Assembly: GCA_012960505.1 (NCBI GenBank)
Contig: DUBC01000014.1
Location: 71,845-135,844 of the forward strand
DNA length: 64,000 bases
Direction: 5' to 3'
From: Verrucomicrobiales bacterium
GTDB taxonomy: Bacteria > Verrucomicrobiota > Verrucomicrobiia > Verrucomicrobiales > DEV007
Shown here: positions 1-9,220 of the stretch, piece after piece
Position numbering within the stretch: the first letter of the stretch is position 1
Layout: every line of letters begins with the position of its first letter
The notes under the pieces: generated by a model
Told to the model about the DNA's origin: nothing
Databases searched by the model: none
The model's input: the letters and a program-made list of their open reading frames with translations, nothing else
Program-made: the position numbers and the translations under genes

Positions 1-540
1 GGCCGTCTTACTAGGCCAGCAAAAGAGGGTCAATGGCTGACTAGTAAAGAGTCTATTGCAGATGCACAAAAGGTACGCGGAGAGGTGGATGCAATTATAG
101 TGGGAGCTGGAACGGTTCGTGCAGATGATCCTAGACTAACTATTCGTGATCCTAAAATTCTCAAACGAGGCAAGGTGCAGCCCTGGAGAGTGATTATTAC
201 TCGTAGTGGGAATTTATCTAATAAGGCTAAGGTTTTTACTGACAGATTAAATGACAGAACTCTCTTATATGAGAGGAAATCATTGAAAGCAGTGTTGAAG
301 GATTTGGCCGGCAAATATAATTGCATGAATGTTATGATCGAAGGAGGCGGCAAGTTATTAGGGGAGGCTTTCAGAAAACAGCTAGTTGATGAGGTCTGTT
401 TTTATATTGCTCCTATGATTTGCGGAACTAAATGCACGCCAGTTGCGGATATTGCTTTTCCAAGCTCAGCACAATTATCCGATACGACGGTCAAGAGGAT
501 CGGTGAAGATCTACGAGTTAGAGGATTAGTAAGGAACTAG
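1..540 (+). CDS. ribD: RibD C-terminal (pyrimidine reductase) domain, partial at 5' end
   Basis: The reading frame is open from base 1, so the gene begins outside the window; about 179 residues are visible. They match the NADPH-dependent 5-amino-6-(5-phosphoribosylamino)uracil reductase half of RibD, the second-third step of riboflavin synthesis in the cytoplasm. Seen directly: GRLT at the extreme start, VGAGTVRADDPRLT for the substrate/NADPH pocket, WRVIITRSG, and the glycine-rich MIEGGGKLLGEAF. Known of the family: these motifs are shared with stand-alone RibD2/RibG reductases and HTP reductases. Whether an N-terminal deaminase domain is fused cannot be told because it would lie upstream. 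It is convergent with the next gene, 35 bases away. Confidence 0.85.
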   Translation, partial: GRLTRPAKEGQWLTSKESIADAQKVRGEVDAIIVGAGTVRADDPRLTIRDPKILKRGKVQPWRVIITRSGNLSNKAKVFTDRLNDRTLLYERKSLKAVLKDLAGKYNCMNVMIEGGGKLLGEAFRKQLVDEVCFYIAPMICGTKCTPVADIAFPSSAQLSDTTVKRIGEDLRVRGLVRN

Positions 541-575
541 ATCCCGACACCCATTTATCCTATGATGTTTATCAT

Positions 576-1391
576 TTATTGAGTTTCTTCAATTTTGCGG
601 ACCGCTTCTTGAAGTAATTCTTCATCCATATTTATAAGGTTCGATTCGTCAGGGAAATTTCCCTCTTTAACGTCCCTAATGTATTCAGTGAAGGCAGCAA
701 TACGTTCATTTTGTAACCGTTTATTTTCGGCGGAAAAGTTGCGATATGCTTTGGCGTGTCTGGGTAATCTTTCGTCGTAATCTCCTAGAATATCGTCAGA
801 AAAGAGAAATTGTGTATCGCAACCGGTTCCTGATCCTAAGGACATCAGAATCATCGTGGTTTTTGAACTCAGGTAAGTTGCCAATTGTTGTGGGATCACT
901 TCAAATTCAGCTGCGTAAGCACCTGCATTTTCTAGTTCTTTCATCTGATCATAAAGGAGTTTCGCTTCATTTACTGTTTTTCCAATGGCCCTGTAATTGG
1001 TCCATGTCACATGCCTTGGTATCATTCCGAGGTGACCGACCACGGGAATTTTTTCATTACACATTTTTTCTATTATGCTGGTGCTTGCCGAGCAATAGAC
1101 AGAACTTGCTCCAATTTCGAGAGCCTTGAATGAAACTTGAATAGCTTCTTCAGCACTTGCCATACCATGAGGAGTTGCTACCGAAATAAAACTACTAGGG
1201 GCTGCTTCAATGATGCGAGGTAATCTTAACTGGGCTTCCGTTGAGTCAAAACTACAGCTCATAAGATCGACGCCTGCCTCTTCAGCGGCAGCAGCTTCTT
1301 CGGGAGATTTCACGTGGATATGAGTTAGGCACCGAGTCCCCTTTAATTTTTGGAGGTCATAAACTGTGTATTTTTTTCTGGGTCTTAACAT
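576..1391 (-). CDS. Divergent PanB-like (ketopantoate hydroxymethyltransferase family) protein
   Basis: 271 residues, normal length for PanB, which makes ketopantoate for coenzyme A. The second half matches well: PVVGHLGMIPRH, an ageing GKT helix, the FEVIP segment (catalytic Glu region), GSGTGCDTQFLFSDDILG and LPRHAKAY. The first half departs from the classical enzyme: TAYD reads THIH, the GDSLGM region reads SCSFDSTEA, the D-PF metal-ligand region reads ATPHGMAS and the KLEGG region reads YCSAST. Thus at least two of the usual Mg-binding acidic residues seem replaced. It may be a functional lineage variant or a paralogue with another substrate in the PEP mutase/isocitrate lyase-like superfamily. 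It sits 66 bases behind prmA on the same strand and may be cotranscribed. Confidence 0.7.
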   Translation of the reverse strand: MLRPRKKYTVYDLQKLKGTRCLTHIHVKSPEEAAAAEEAGVDLMSCSFDSTEAQLRLPRIIEAAPSSFISVATPHGMASAEEAIQVSFKALEIGASSVYCSASTSIIEKMCNEKIPVVGHLGMIPRHVTWTNYRAIGKTVNEAKLLYDQMKELENAGAYAAEFEVIPQQLATYLSSKTTMILMSLGSGTGCDTQFLFSDDILGDYDERLPRHAKAYRNFSAENKRLQNERIAAFTEYIRDVKEGNFPDESNLINMDEELLQEAVRKIEETQ

Positions 1392-1457
1392 GGTCTCATT
1401 AATGAAATATTAGAGTGCGATGCAATTGGCAATAGATAAACGATCATTGTTGTCTCT

Positions 1458-2327
1458 TTAATCTTTGTGATAATGCATGCTTACCCATTTACCTTTCCGA
1501 TATATGATTGGATTTGTTAAGGAGGTTTTTTGGGCGCTTTCAATAACACTATTTTCGTGTTCCCTCAGAATACCAGATAATATCAAGTTTCCTCCAGGCG
1601 CTAATGCATTGAATATCTTGGAAAGGTTTGCGTTAAGGACATTGGCAAAAATATTAGCAGTGATGATGTCCCAGCATTTTTTTTTCTTTGGTTCCCATTC
1701 GAAGAGATCGGCTTCATAAATGAATATGCCAGATGTTTGATTCCTGGAGATATTACGTTTTGCGATACTGATAGCAGTCGAATCAAAATCAAAACAGTCG
1801 ACCATTTTTGAACCGAGTATTTTTGCAGCGATAGCCAATATGCCTGTGCCTGTTCCGATATCACACAATGACCATTCTTTATTATTTTTGTTATGTTCTT
1901 TTGCAAGGTCCACAAGTAACCGGAGACAAGTCGAAGTTGTTTCGTGGTCTCCGGTCCCGAAAGCGAGAGCAGCTGGTATTGAAATCACATCACGACCTTC
2001 AAAGCGGTCACAGATTTTTTTAATTTCTTTTGGGTCATCTGTGTCAGTGATAATGAGCCGGTCTCGAATCTTTATTGGAGGGCGTTTAGAGGAAGCATTC
2101 AGTTTTACCCAATCTTTAATTTTTAGTTTTGATAATTGCCCACCAAATTCATTTAAAAGATTTTGCCCGTCATTTTTATCATCACAATAAACTTCGATAC
2201 GGAACCTTTTTTTCCCGGGCAGCTCAGTGATGACGGCATTGGTTTGAGCTAGACCCAAGAACCGCTCTTCCAATATCGACTGTTTGCTAACAGGACTCAT
2301 CTTTGACCAAACAAACATCCTTTTCAA
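1458..2327 (-). CDS. prmA: Ribosomal protein L11 methyltransferase
   Basis: 289 residues, usual PrmA length. The enzyme trimethylates ribosomal protein L11 using S-adenosylmethionine. The N-terminal ~110 residues form the L11-recognition part; the class I methyltransferase follows. Diagnostic motifs are PAALAFGTGDHETTSTCL (substrate loop specific to PrmA), CDIGTGTGILAIAAKILG (SAM motif I), and DIITANIFANVL (motif IV, equivalent to the NIL signature). The ATG lies directly behind the tRNA-Gly terminator on the same strand, so prmA probably has its own promoter in or just after that terminator region. PanB-like gene follows downstream. Confidence 0.93.
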   Translation of the reverse strand: MKRMFVWSKMSPVSKQSILEERFLGLAQTNAVITELPGKKRFRIEVYCDDKNDGQNLLNEFGGQLSKLKIKDWVKLNASSKRPPIKIRDRLIITDTDDPKEIKKICDRFEGRDVISIPAALAFGTGDHETTSTCLRLLVDLAKEHNKNNKEWSLCDIGTGTGILAIAAKILGSKMVDCFDFDSTAISIAKRNISRNQTSGIFIYEADLFEWEPKKKKCWDIITANIFANVLNANLSKIFNALAPGGNLILSGILREHENSVIESAQKTSLTNPIIYRKGKWVSMHYHKD

Positions 2328-2343
2328 TTTACTGAGTTAACAT

Positions 2344-2370
2344 AAAAAAAGGCCCTTCATGAGGGCCTCT
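2344..2370 (-). terminator. Rho-independent terminator behind tRNA-Gly
   Basis: On the minus strand a perfect 7-bp stem (AGGCCCT/AGGGCCT, positions 2368-2362 and 2356-2350) with a 5-base loop is followed by a run of seven T (2350-2344). It begins 12 bases past the 3' end of the tRNA gene and ends 17 bases before the prmA start codon, so it most likely ends the tRNA transcript. Confidence 0.85.
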
Positions 2371-2381
2371 ATTATGGAAAA

Positions 2382-2456
2382 TGGAGCGGGTGATGAGATT
2401 CGAACTCACGACTTCAACCTTGGCAAGGTTGCGCTCTACCCCTGAGCTACACCCGC
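2382..2456 (-). tRNA. tRNA-Gly (anticodon GCC)
   Basis: 75 bases read on the minus strand fold as a full cloverleaf: 7-bp acceptor stem GCGGGTG/CACCCGC, D arm GCTC...GAGC, anticodon stem CAACC/GGTTG with loop TTGCCAA, 5-base variable loop, T arm with TTCGAAT loop, discriminator T, and an encoded CCA end at 2384-2382. The anticodon GCC occupies 2424-2422 and reads GGC/GGU glycine codons. A terminator follows directly. Confidence 0.97.
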
Positions 2457-2609
2457 TTTTCCATGTGCGGGTAGGGAGTTTAGCCGTACCGGGTCCCTCT
2501 TCAAGATTTTTTTGGGTTTCAAATAGCTATGAATTCTCCAAACCAGTGAAGATTCATCTCAAAATCATGCAAATTTGGATAATGACTAGCCTTTTAAGTA
2601 ATTAAAATA

Positions 2610-3947
2610 CTATGCAAATTTTCTAGGTTTGCGATGCACTAATGCATGAGCATCCGAGTGATTTGTTATTTTCATTTCCTCTTGGTTCCAAATGAGTTTT
2701 TGCCCGTGGAAACGATTTGCAATATTGCCAAGCAATGTTGTTTCGGTGAGAGGAACTGCGAAGTCGAAATTAGAAGTGGTCTTATCTTTTCCGAGACAAG
2801 CATCAACAAATGAGTGGTAATGGCTTCGACCTTTGAGCTTGGGCCTAGTCAGCCCCTTGTTTCTTGAATAAGGAACCAACTGAGGACCGCCGACATGAGG
2901 CAATAAGAGATTACCGGTCTCTCCGATAAAGAGGCTTCCTCCACCAGGAAGTTGCCGGTCATCTTTCTCAAATCCTGCTAATTTTCTTGGAGGCTTCTTT
3001 CCGCCATCGTACCATCGAACGGCGATCCTGTCTCCGGCCGTCCATTTAGTGCCTGGAAAATCATATTCGTAAGTTGCCCATGCTGGCCAATTTTCGGTGT
3101 TCCATTTTTCATTTTGAGCCCAATCATCAGGTACTCCAGTCGCAATAACGCTCCCGGGCGCTGTGAGCTCAAGAGCTTTGAATGGTGAGTCCATGATATG
3201 ACACATAAAATCACCTATTGGCCCGGTCCCAAAGTCCTGCCAGCCGCGCCAGTTAAAGGGATGATAGATTCCGTTTTTAAATGGCCGTTCTGCAGCCACT
3301 CCAAGCCACTTATCCCAGTCCAAAGTTTTTGGGATCGGGTCAGCACCCGGAGGTCTGCCCTGACGAGGGAAAGATGCTCCAGACCATGCGTGTACTTCTT
3401 TTATCTTACCGATGACTCCGCTCTGGATGAGCATTACTGCTGAACGGTATTCAATGCTGGATTGGATCTGATTGCCCATTTGGGTGACAACTCCTGCCTT
3501 TTTGGCAGCTTGCCCCATGGCTCGGGCTTCGGAAATTTTGTGAGCTAGTGGCTTTTCACAATAGACATGCTTTCCCCGCTTCATTGCAGCGATGGCAACG
3601 CTCGCATGCATATGATCAGGTATTGCCACTTGCATTGAATCAATTTTATCATCTTCATTTGTAAGTAGTTCACGCCAGTCCTGATACTTGCGTGCGTTAG
3701 GAAATTTTGCAGCGGCTTTAGACATTCGTGCAGTGTCGACATCACAGATAGCAGTTACATTGACATTGGGATGAGATGAGATGTTGCTCAGATCGCTCCA
3801 ACCCTGCCCATCACAGCCTACGACAGCATGACTTAATTTTGAGTTTGGAGATGCAGAAGAGAGTAAATTTGGGATCACTACCGGAACAGTGGCCACGAGC
3901 GATGATCTCTTGAGAAAGCGTCTGCGTGATGTTTGAATAGAAGACAT
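2610..3947 (-). CDS. Tat-exported Gfo/Idh/MocA-family oxidoreductase
   Basis: 445 residues. The N-terminus carries a twin-arginine signal (SRRRFLKRS followed by a hydrophobic stretch to about residue 30), so the folded NAD(P)-containing enzyme is probably exported. A Rossmann domain follows, with AVVGCDGQGW replacing the usual GxGxxG spacing, then AICDVD, the EKPLAHKISEAR motif (catalytic-lysine EKP) and GDFMCHIMDSPF containing the conserved His/Asp region. This is the common PVC expansion of Gfo/Idh proteins assumed to act on sugars or inositols; the substrate cannot be told. It is transcribed divergently from trpC with a 113-base gap and lies 153 bases from the tRNA. Confidence 0.9.
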   Translation of the reverse strand: MSSIQTSRRRFLKRSSLVATVPVVIPNLLSSASPNSKLSHAVVGCDGQGWSDLSNISSHPNVNVTAICDVDTARMSKAAAKFPNARKYQDWRELLTNEDDKIDSMQVAIPDHMHASVAIAAMKRGKHVYCEKPLAHKISEARAMGQAAKKAGVVTQMGNQIQSSIEYRSAVMLIQSGVIGKIKEVHAWSGASFPRQGRPPGADPIPKTLDWDKWLGVAAERPFKNGIYHPFNWRGWQDFGTGPIGDFMCHIMDSPFKALELTAPGSVIATGVPDDWAQNEKWNTENWPAWATYEYDFPGTKWTAGDRIAVRWYDGGKKPPRKLAGFEKDDRQLPGGGSLFIGETGNLLLPHVGGPQLVPYSRNKGLTRPKLKGRSHYHSFVDACLGKDKTTSNFDFAVPLTETTLLGNIANRFHGQKLIWNQEEMKITNHSDAHALVHRKPRKFA

Positions 3948-4060
3948 AAATAGATAATGTTATTAACAGACCTTATCTGCGAGAAAAATCGACTCCAAAT
4001 GAATATGCCTACGAGTTGAAGTTATTTATTTAAAAGCTATCATTTTAATTTTGAAACTTC

Positions 4061-4849
4061 ATGTCCGATAAATTAGCTGAAATTATATCTCATAAGAGGC
4101 AAGAGATTGAGCCCCTAATCCAGAGAGCTGAAAAGCTCAGGTATGCGGCATTGGAAAGGAATGAATTCAAGTCATTAGCTTCCGCAATAAATGTAGGTTC
4201 TGACCGACTCGGGCTCATTGCTGAGGTCAAGAAGGCGTCGCCTTCCGCTGGTATAATTGCTCAGGATTTTGACCCCGTCAATCAGGCTAAGAAATATGCT
4301 GATGCTGGCGCTAGTGCCATTTCTGTTCTTACTGATGAAAAGTATTTCAAAGGCAAGCTAGAATATCTGAATCAGATACAACAGGTCGTTGACGTTCCGG
4401 TTCTGAGAAAAGATTTCATAGTCCATGAATCACAGATCTATGAGGCTTCAGTTGCTGGAGCTGATGCTATCCTTCTAATAGTCGCTGCTCTGAGTCAGGA
4501 GGACCTGGAGAGGCTTTTTGATTGTGCTAATACCTATCAGTTGGAAGTCCTAATGGAGGTCCATGATTTACCTGAACTTGAGAGGGCACTGAAGACTGAT
4601 GTGAAAATTATTGGAGTGAATAATCGTAACCTGAAAACATTTGAGGTTGATCTAAAAAATACTGAATTAATCAGTGAGGAAGTTCCTGAAGATATTCTTT
4701 TTGTGAGTGAGAGTGGAATCAAAACGCCTCAGGATGCTTCTCTCGTTGCTAGCTGGGGAGCAGACGCGGTTCTGGTAGGTGAAATTCTCATGAGGGCCGA
4801 TGATGTTGCTTCGACAGTGAAGGAGATCATGGAATCACCTACCTCTTAG
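4061..4849 (+). CDS. trpC: Indole-3-glycerol phosphate synthase
   Basis: 262 residues, a complete stand-alone TrpC (TIM barrel) that closes the indole ring in tryptophan synthesis from CdRP. Landmarks in order: AEVKKASPSAGII (KxSPS, phosphate and catalytic Lys), ISVLTDEKYFKG, VLRKDFIVHESQIYEA (catalytic Lys and phosphate contact), LMEVHD, IGVNNRNLKTFEVDL, VSESGI and VLVGEILM. No other trp gene is adjacent, so the pathway genes are scattered, and no leader peptide or trp attenuator is evident in the 113 bases upstream. It ends four bases before the convergent PBP gene. Confidence 0.96.
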   Translation: MSDKLAEIISHKRQEIEPLIQRAEKLRYAALERNEFKSLASAINVGSDRLGLIAEVKKASPSAGIIAQDFDPVNQAKKYADAGASAISVLTDEKYFKGKLEYLNQIQQVVDVPVLRKDFIVHESQIYEASVAGADAILLIVAALSQEDLERLFDCANTYQLEVLMEVHDLPELERALKTDVKIIGVNNRNLKTFEVDLKNTELISEEVPEDILFVSESGIKTPQDASLVASWGADAVLVGEILMRADDVASTVKEIMESPTS

Positions 4850-4853
4850 CGTC

Positions 4854-6989
4854 TTAATTAGGCTGAAACAAGCGCTTCAGAACTCTTAAACGGTTTGGTT
4901 TTTCTTTACCACTTTTAGTAATTTTTTGATTCTCATGAACATGGCAAAGATGCTTAGGGATCAGATCATGAGGTATCTTTTCGCGGTAAGTATTCCCTGA
5001 TTTTTTGCAGTTCCTTCCTGGTAGTTGCCCACTTGTCCGGCAAAGAGTTAATTCAGTCATTGTAGAAGAACTGATCATCTCGTTTGCTGGATAACCGTAC
5101 TTTTCACAAGCGAACATTATTCTTGTCCAGATCGGCAAGGCAACGTTACTCCCGTAAGCGCCAGAAATGATGGTCTGAGGCTCGTCAAGACCTGCCCACA
5201 CACCGCACGTGACTTTGTCAGTGAAACCAACGAACCAAGTGTCTTTGAAGTCATTCGTTGTGCCGGTCTTTCCTCCAGCCGGCTTACGGAATCCGAGGGA
5301 CCTTGCCCGGGCACCTGTACCGTCAGCCGATACTACTTTTTCAAGAACTTTTGCAGTTACCGCACAAGGAGCTGACGGCAATGCCGGGTAACTTTGTGCT
5401 GCTGCCCGATAGAAAACTTTTCCACTACCATCTTCAATATAATTAATAGTGAAGGCTGGAACTCGACCTCCATTATTAGGAAATACTGTGTATGCGCTAG
5501 TTAAAGATTCGAGATCGCAGTCGAGATTTCCTAGAAATAACTGAGGGGTTATTTTTTCATCAGCAATATTTATGCCGACGTTAGCAGCGGTCTTTGTAAC
5601 GGATTTCATTCCGGCAATGTTACCGACCCTGACGGACATTGTGTTACGGGATTTCATCAGACCGTAACTGGCACTTTGTAATCCCATCGATTTACGATCA
5701 GCATTTTTAGGGTTCCAAGCCACATCAATGCTTTTGATTTCCCCTTCTCTCAGTGGACCATCATCAATGAGTGATCCGGGCATGAGTCCTGCATTAAATG
5801 CAGCAGTATAAACGAAAGGTTTGAATGCTGAGCCGATTGGCCTTTTCGCTGTGGTTGCTCGGTTGAATAGGGAATGTTTGATGCTCCTGCCGCCTACAAT
5901 GGCGAGGACCGCGCCGGTTTCGTTATTGAGTAATACTGCAGCGCCTTGAAGATAATTGGGAGTTCCTTTGGCTCCTCTTAGTTCGAATTGCTTTTTTGTT
6001 TGATGTTTATAACCGGGCCATTTTTCAATGGATAAGAGGCCTTCTTCAATTGCTTTTTCGGCTACTCTTTGAAGACGGAGATCAATACTGGCATAGATTT
6101 TGAGCCCACCGTCTTCGGCATTTGACTCGCTCAGAGCGTCATTCAGGTCCCGTCTAATAGCATCCAGCGCATAGCTGTTAATGGATTTCTTTTGAACGGG
6201 CCTTTGTTTTAGGACGCGAACGCGCTGAACCATCGATTTTTTAAAATCCTTGTTCTGTATGGCTCCTTCAGAAAGCATTCTTTTGAGGACAGTTTTACGT
6301 TCTGAGTTAGCATCATCGTAATGACGGAAAGGTGAAAAACGGTTCGGACCACGGATGATGCCGGCCAACATTGCGGATTCACTCAGAGTCATCTCTGAGG
6401 CTCTTTTACCAAAGTAGGAAAGGCTTGCCATTTCAACGCCATAGATGCCTGAGCCAAAAAAGATTCTGTTCACATAAAATTCTAGTATTTGTTCTTTCGT
6501 GTAATTTTTTTCAATTCGGCGAGCCAGCATCACTTCGATTAATTTTCTATGAAGTGTTTTTTGGGTCATCAATTCCCGGAAGCTGTTCCTTGCAAGTTGC
6601 ATTGTGATGGTGCTTGCGCCTTCTCGTTTGTTCCTAAAAACGTTGCGGTAAGCTGCCCTGAAAACACCGGTAGGATCAATGCCTCCGTGGTCATAAAAGC
6701 GGGCATCCTCTCGTATTAAAAGAGCTTTCACAAAGTGTTGGGACACTTGATGAATCGGAACGAACCTCGCCCCCGTGCCATGCAATTTACCAATTTCATT
6801 ACCATGGCAGTCGAAGACTACTGAGCTTCTAGGCATTATCCCGAGTTTTTTCAGGTCATAATTTTTTGCCATCAAGGAGTAAACTCCGAGCACCACACCA
6901 ATTCCTATGAGGGCAATGAGCCCGCACAGTGTTCCAAGCTTTAGGATGAGTCGGATCCTGCCAAAGCGTTTAAGCTTTTTTTTGCACAT
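4854..6989 (-). CDS. Class A penicillin-binding protein (transglycosylase/transpeptidase)
   Basis: 711 residues; membrane-anchored peptidoglycan polymerase and cross-linker of the PBP1A/1C kind. A transmembrane helix lies at about residues 14-38. The GT51 domain shows REDARFYDHGGID (catalytic Glu) and EGASTITMQLARN, plus KEQILEFYVN. The transpeptidase has all three motifs: SAFK within RPIGSAFKPF (about residue 388), SRN (about 446) and KTGT within GGKTGTTND (about 573). The C-terminal ~70 residues are Lys/Cys-rich (CRTSG, CKKSG, CHVHE) and resemble no named domain. The presence of a class A PBP supports a walled verrucomicrobial host. Divergent from the esterase-like gene over 168 bases. Confidence 0.93.
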   Translation of the reverse strand: MCKKKLKRFGRIRLILKLGTLCGLIALIGIGVVLGVYSLMAKNYDLKKLGIMPRSSVVFDCHGNEIGKLHGTGARFVPIHQVSQHFVKALLIREDARFYDHGGIDPTGVFRAAYRNVFRNKREGASTITMQLARNSFRELMTQKTLHRKLIEVMLARRIEKNYTKEQILEFYVNRIFFGSGIYGVEMASLSYFGKRASEMTLSESAMLAGIIRGPNRFSPFRHYDDANSERKTVLKRMLSEGAIQNKDFKKSMVQRVRVLKQRPVQKKSINSYALDAIRRDLNDALSESNAEDGGLKIYASIDLRLQRVAEKAIEEGLLSIEKWPGYKHQTKKQFELRGAKGTPNYLQGAAVLLNNETGAVLAIVGGRSIKHSLFNRATTAKRPIGSAFKPFVYTAAFNAGLMPGSLIDDGPLREGEIKSIDVAWNPKNADRKSMGLQSASYGLMKSRNTMSVRVGNIAGMKSVTKTAANVGINIADEKITPQLFLGNLDCDLESLTSAYTVFPNNGGRVPAFTINYIEDGSGKVFYRAAAQSYPALPSAPCAVTAKVLEKVVSADGTGARARSLGFRKPAGGKTGTTNDFKDTWFVGFTDKVTCGVWAGLDEPQTIISGAYGSNVALPIWTRIMFACEKYGYPANEMISSSTMTELTLCRTSGQLPGRNCKKSGNTYREKIPHDLIPKHLCHVHENQKITKSGKEKPNRLRVLKRLFQPN

Positions 6990-7157
6990 TAAAAATTGCC
7001 TTAATTAAGGGGGAAAAGGAATCTTACAATCGTTTATATTTATAAAAATTCAAGATTTCATAATAAAATCACAACTTCCAGAGCTTTTGCAGTAATTGAT
7101 CTTATCTTCATGGTCGTGAGCTTGTAGTTGGACTCATAAAAGTGTCATAGTTTAAGA

Positions 7158-9209
7158 ATGAAAACTTGTGCTTTTCTTTCCATCTTTCTGGGAACCCTTC
7201 CTCTATTAATTTCCTCTCCTCGGACTCTTCCCGAGGGAAGCGTGCTCGAAGACAAGAGACTCTTGGCTCTGAAGGATTTGCATGGTTATTTCCCTTTTGC
7301 GCCCCCCCAATCAGTCGAAGAATGGTCTCATCGTTCAGCGAAAATAAGACACCAACTAAAAGTAGCGGTTGGCCTTTATCCTGAACCCAGTAAGTGTCCG
7401 TTGAATGCTGTTATCAGGGACAGGACAGATCATGGTGACTTCACTGTTGAGAAAGTTTTCTTTGAAACATTGCCCGGTTATTATCTCACCGGAACATTGT
7501 ACCGCCCCAAGGATTCCAACAAAAAACGACCCGGGGTTCTTTGTCCTCATGGGCACTGGAAAGATGCCCGTTTTTATGATGCAGGTGAAGCAAAGGCAAA
7601 GCAGCAGATGGATAAGGGAGCAGAATCAAATATTGAAAGCGCTCGTAATCCATATCAGGCACGATGCGTTGGACTTGCCCGGCTCGGATGCACTGTTTTT
7701 CAATATGACATGATTGGCAATTCCGACAATCATCAGATCTCTTATGAGATTGCGCATAAGTTTGCAAAGCAGAGACCGGCAATGATTTCAGAAAATAAAT
7801 GGGGACTGTATAGTCCTCAAGCCGAGTCTCATCTGCAGAGCATTATGATGTTACAGACATGGAATTCGATTCGCGCCATAGATTTTATGCAGGAGGAGCT
7901 TGAGGACGTTGATCCGGACCGCATAGCTGTGACCGGAGCGAGCGGAGGGGGAACACAAACTTTCATGGTTTCGGCTCTTGATCCGAGAGTCAAAGTTTCA
8001 ATGCCGGCTGTGATGGTCTCGACTGCGATGCAAGGAGGATGCACTTGTGAGAATGCTGCCCTTCTTCGTGTTAATGAAGGGAACATCGCGTTTGCTGCCT
8101 TATTTGCCCCTAAGCCACTGGGTCTGACTACGGCCGATGACTGGACCAAGGAAATGGCCACTAAAGGATTTCCTGAGCTGAAGAAAACTTACCAGATCCT
8201 GGGTGCTCCTCAGAATACTATGCTTCATAATCGTATTGAATTTGGACACAATTATAATCTGCCTTCACGGCAGGCTATGTATGGCTGGTTCAATAACTAT
8301 TTAGGCCTTGGATCCAAGGAGCCGGAAAATGAAAGGCCCCACACTAGACTCAGTAAAGAAAAGCTGAGTGTTTGGGATAAGGAACATCCGATGCCTCCCG
8401 GAGGAGATGAATTTGAAATCAAATTATTGCAATCACTCGCCAAGGACATTCGAAAGAAAGTCAAATCTGATCCAAGGATCGCGCGTATGGGATGGGATGC
8501 TATCCTGGATTCGGACCTCAAAAGATGTGTCGATGTTGAATGGGATCTCGTTGTTAAAAATCAACGAGACGGGTATCTGGAAATGGCCGGGATCATCAAG
8601 AATGTAACTTGTGAGGAACAGGTTCCGGCAATCTTTCTTTATCCTGATTCTGACTGGAACAAGAGGGCCGTGATCTGGTTAAGCCGTTCAGGAAAGGATG
8701 GCCTTTATGAAGGTAATGAACTTAAAAAAGAGGTTAAAAAATTACTCCTCGGTGGCAATGCAGTTTGCGGTATAGATCTTTTCATGCAGGGCGAGTTCCT
8801 TAAGGACGGGAAAGAGTCTAAGGCTACAAGGCGAGTCAACAATAATCGGGAAGCGACTGCTTACACTTTTGGTTATAATAGTACGCTCTTTGTTCATCGG
8901 GTCCGTGACGTTCTCACAACTATTAAAATGATTCAGTCTGACAAGCATGGTGCCAGAAAAATTGATTTGGTTGGGATGCGAGAGGCAGGACATTGGGCAG
9001 CAGCGGCTAACTATGCCGCTCGCGGTGCAATTGATCGGACCGTGATAGAGACTGGCGGATTTAAATTTATAAGGGTTAGAAGTATTCGTGATCCGGACTT
9101 CCTTCCCGGATCATCAAGATATGGAGACATAGAAGCTCTGATAAATTATGCCAAGACCAAGCCTTGGGTAGTGGATTCGAAGGGCCTTCCTGATTGGATC
9201 AGGCCATAG
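7158..9209 (+). CDS. Secreted acetyl-xylan-esterase-like alpha/beta hydrolase, two-domain
   Basis: 683 residues with an N-terminal signal peptide (hydrophobic to about residue 20). Residues ~100-400 form a dienelactone-hydrolase/acetyl xylan esterase-like fold: VLCPHGHWKDARF (oxyanion region), QYDMIGNSDN, then the nucleophile elbow GASGGG with Ser262, and MVSTAMQGGCTCENA, APKPLGL. The catalytic His is likely in the EFGHNYN segment around residue 358. The C-terminal ~250 residues look like a second, degenerate hydrolase domain (AVIWLSRSG, LVGMREAGHWAAAANYAARG). Family members in PVC bacteria are predicted to deacetylate carbohydrate esters. The gene at 14612 is a shorter homologue on the opposite strand. 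Substrate is inference only. Confidence 0.85.
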   Translation: MKTCAFLSIFLGTLPLLISSPRTLPEGSVLEDKRLLALKDLHGYFPFAPPQSVEEWSHRSAKIRHQLKVAVGLYPEPSKCPLNAVIRDRTDHGDFTVEKVFFETLPGYYLTGTLYRPKDSNKKRPGVLCPHGHWKDARFYDAGEAKAKQQMDKGAESNIESARNPYQARCVGLARLGCTVFQYDMIGNSDNHQISYEIAHKFAKQRPAMISENKWGLYSPQAESHLQSIMMLQTWNSIRAIDFMQEELEDVDPDRIAVTGASGGGTQTFMVSALDPRVKVSMPAVMVSTAMQGGCTCENAALLRVNEGNIAFAALFAPKPLGLTTADDWTKEMATKGFPELKKTYQILGAPQNTMLHNRIEFGHNYNLPSRQAMYGWFNNYLGLGSKEPENERPHTRLSKEKLSVWDKEHPMPPGGDEFEIKLLQSLAKDIRKKVKSDPRIARMGWDAILDSDLKRCVDVEWDLVVKNQRDGYLEMAGIIKNVTCEEQVPAIFLYPDSDWNKRAVIWLSRSGKDGLYEGNELKKEVKKLLLGGNAVCGIDLFMQGEFLKDGKESKATRRVNNNREATAYTFGYNSTLFVHRVRDVLTTIKMIQSDKHGARKIDLVGMREAGHWAAAANYAARGAIDRTVIETGGFKFIRVRSIRDPDFLPGSSRYGDIEALINYAKTKPWVVDSKGLPDWIRP

Positions 9210-9220
9210 GATTCTATTCA

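Noticed and set aside
2381..2605. Open frame antisense to tRNA-Gly
   Set aside because: It begins inside the tRNA gene on the opposite strand and shows no protein-like composition; such frames across tRNAs are common artefacts.
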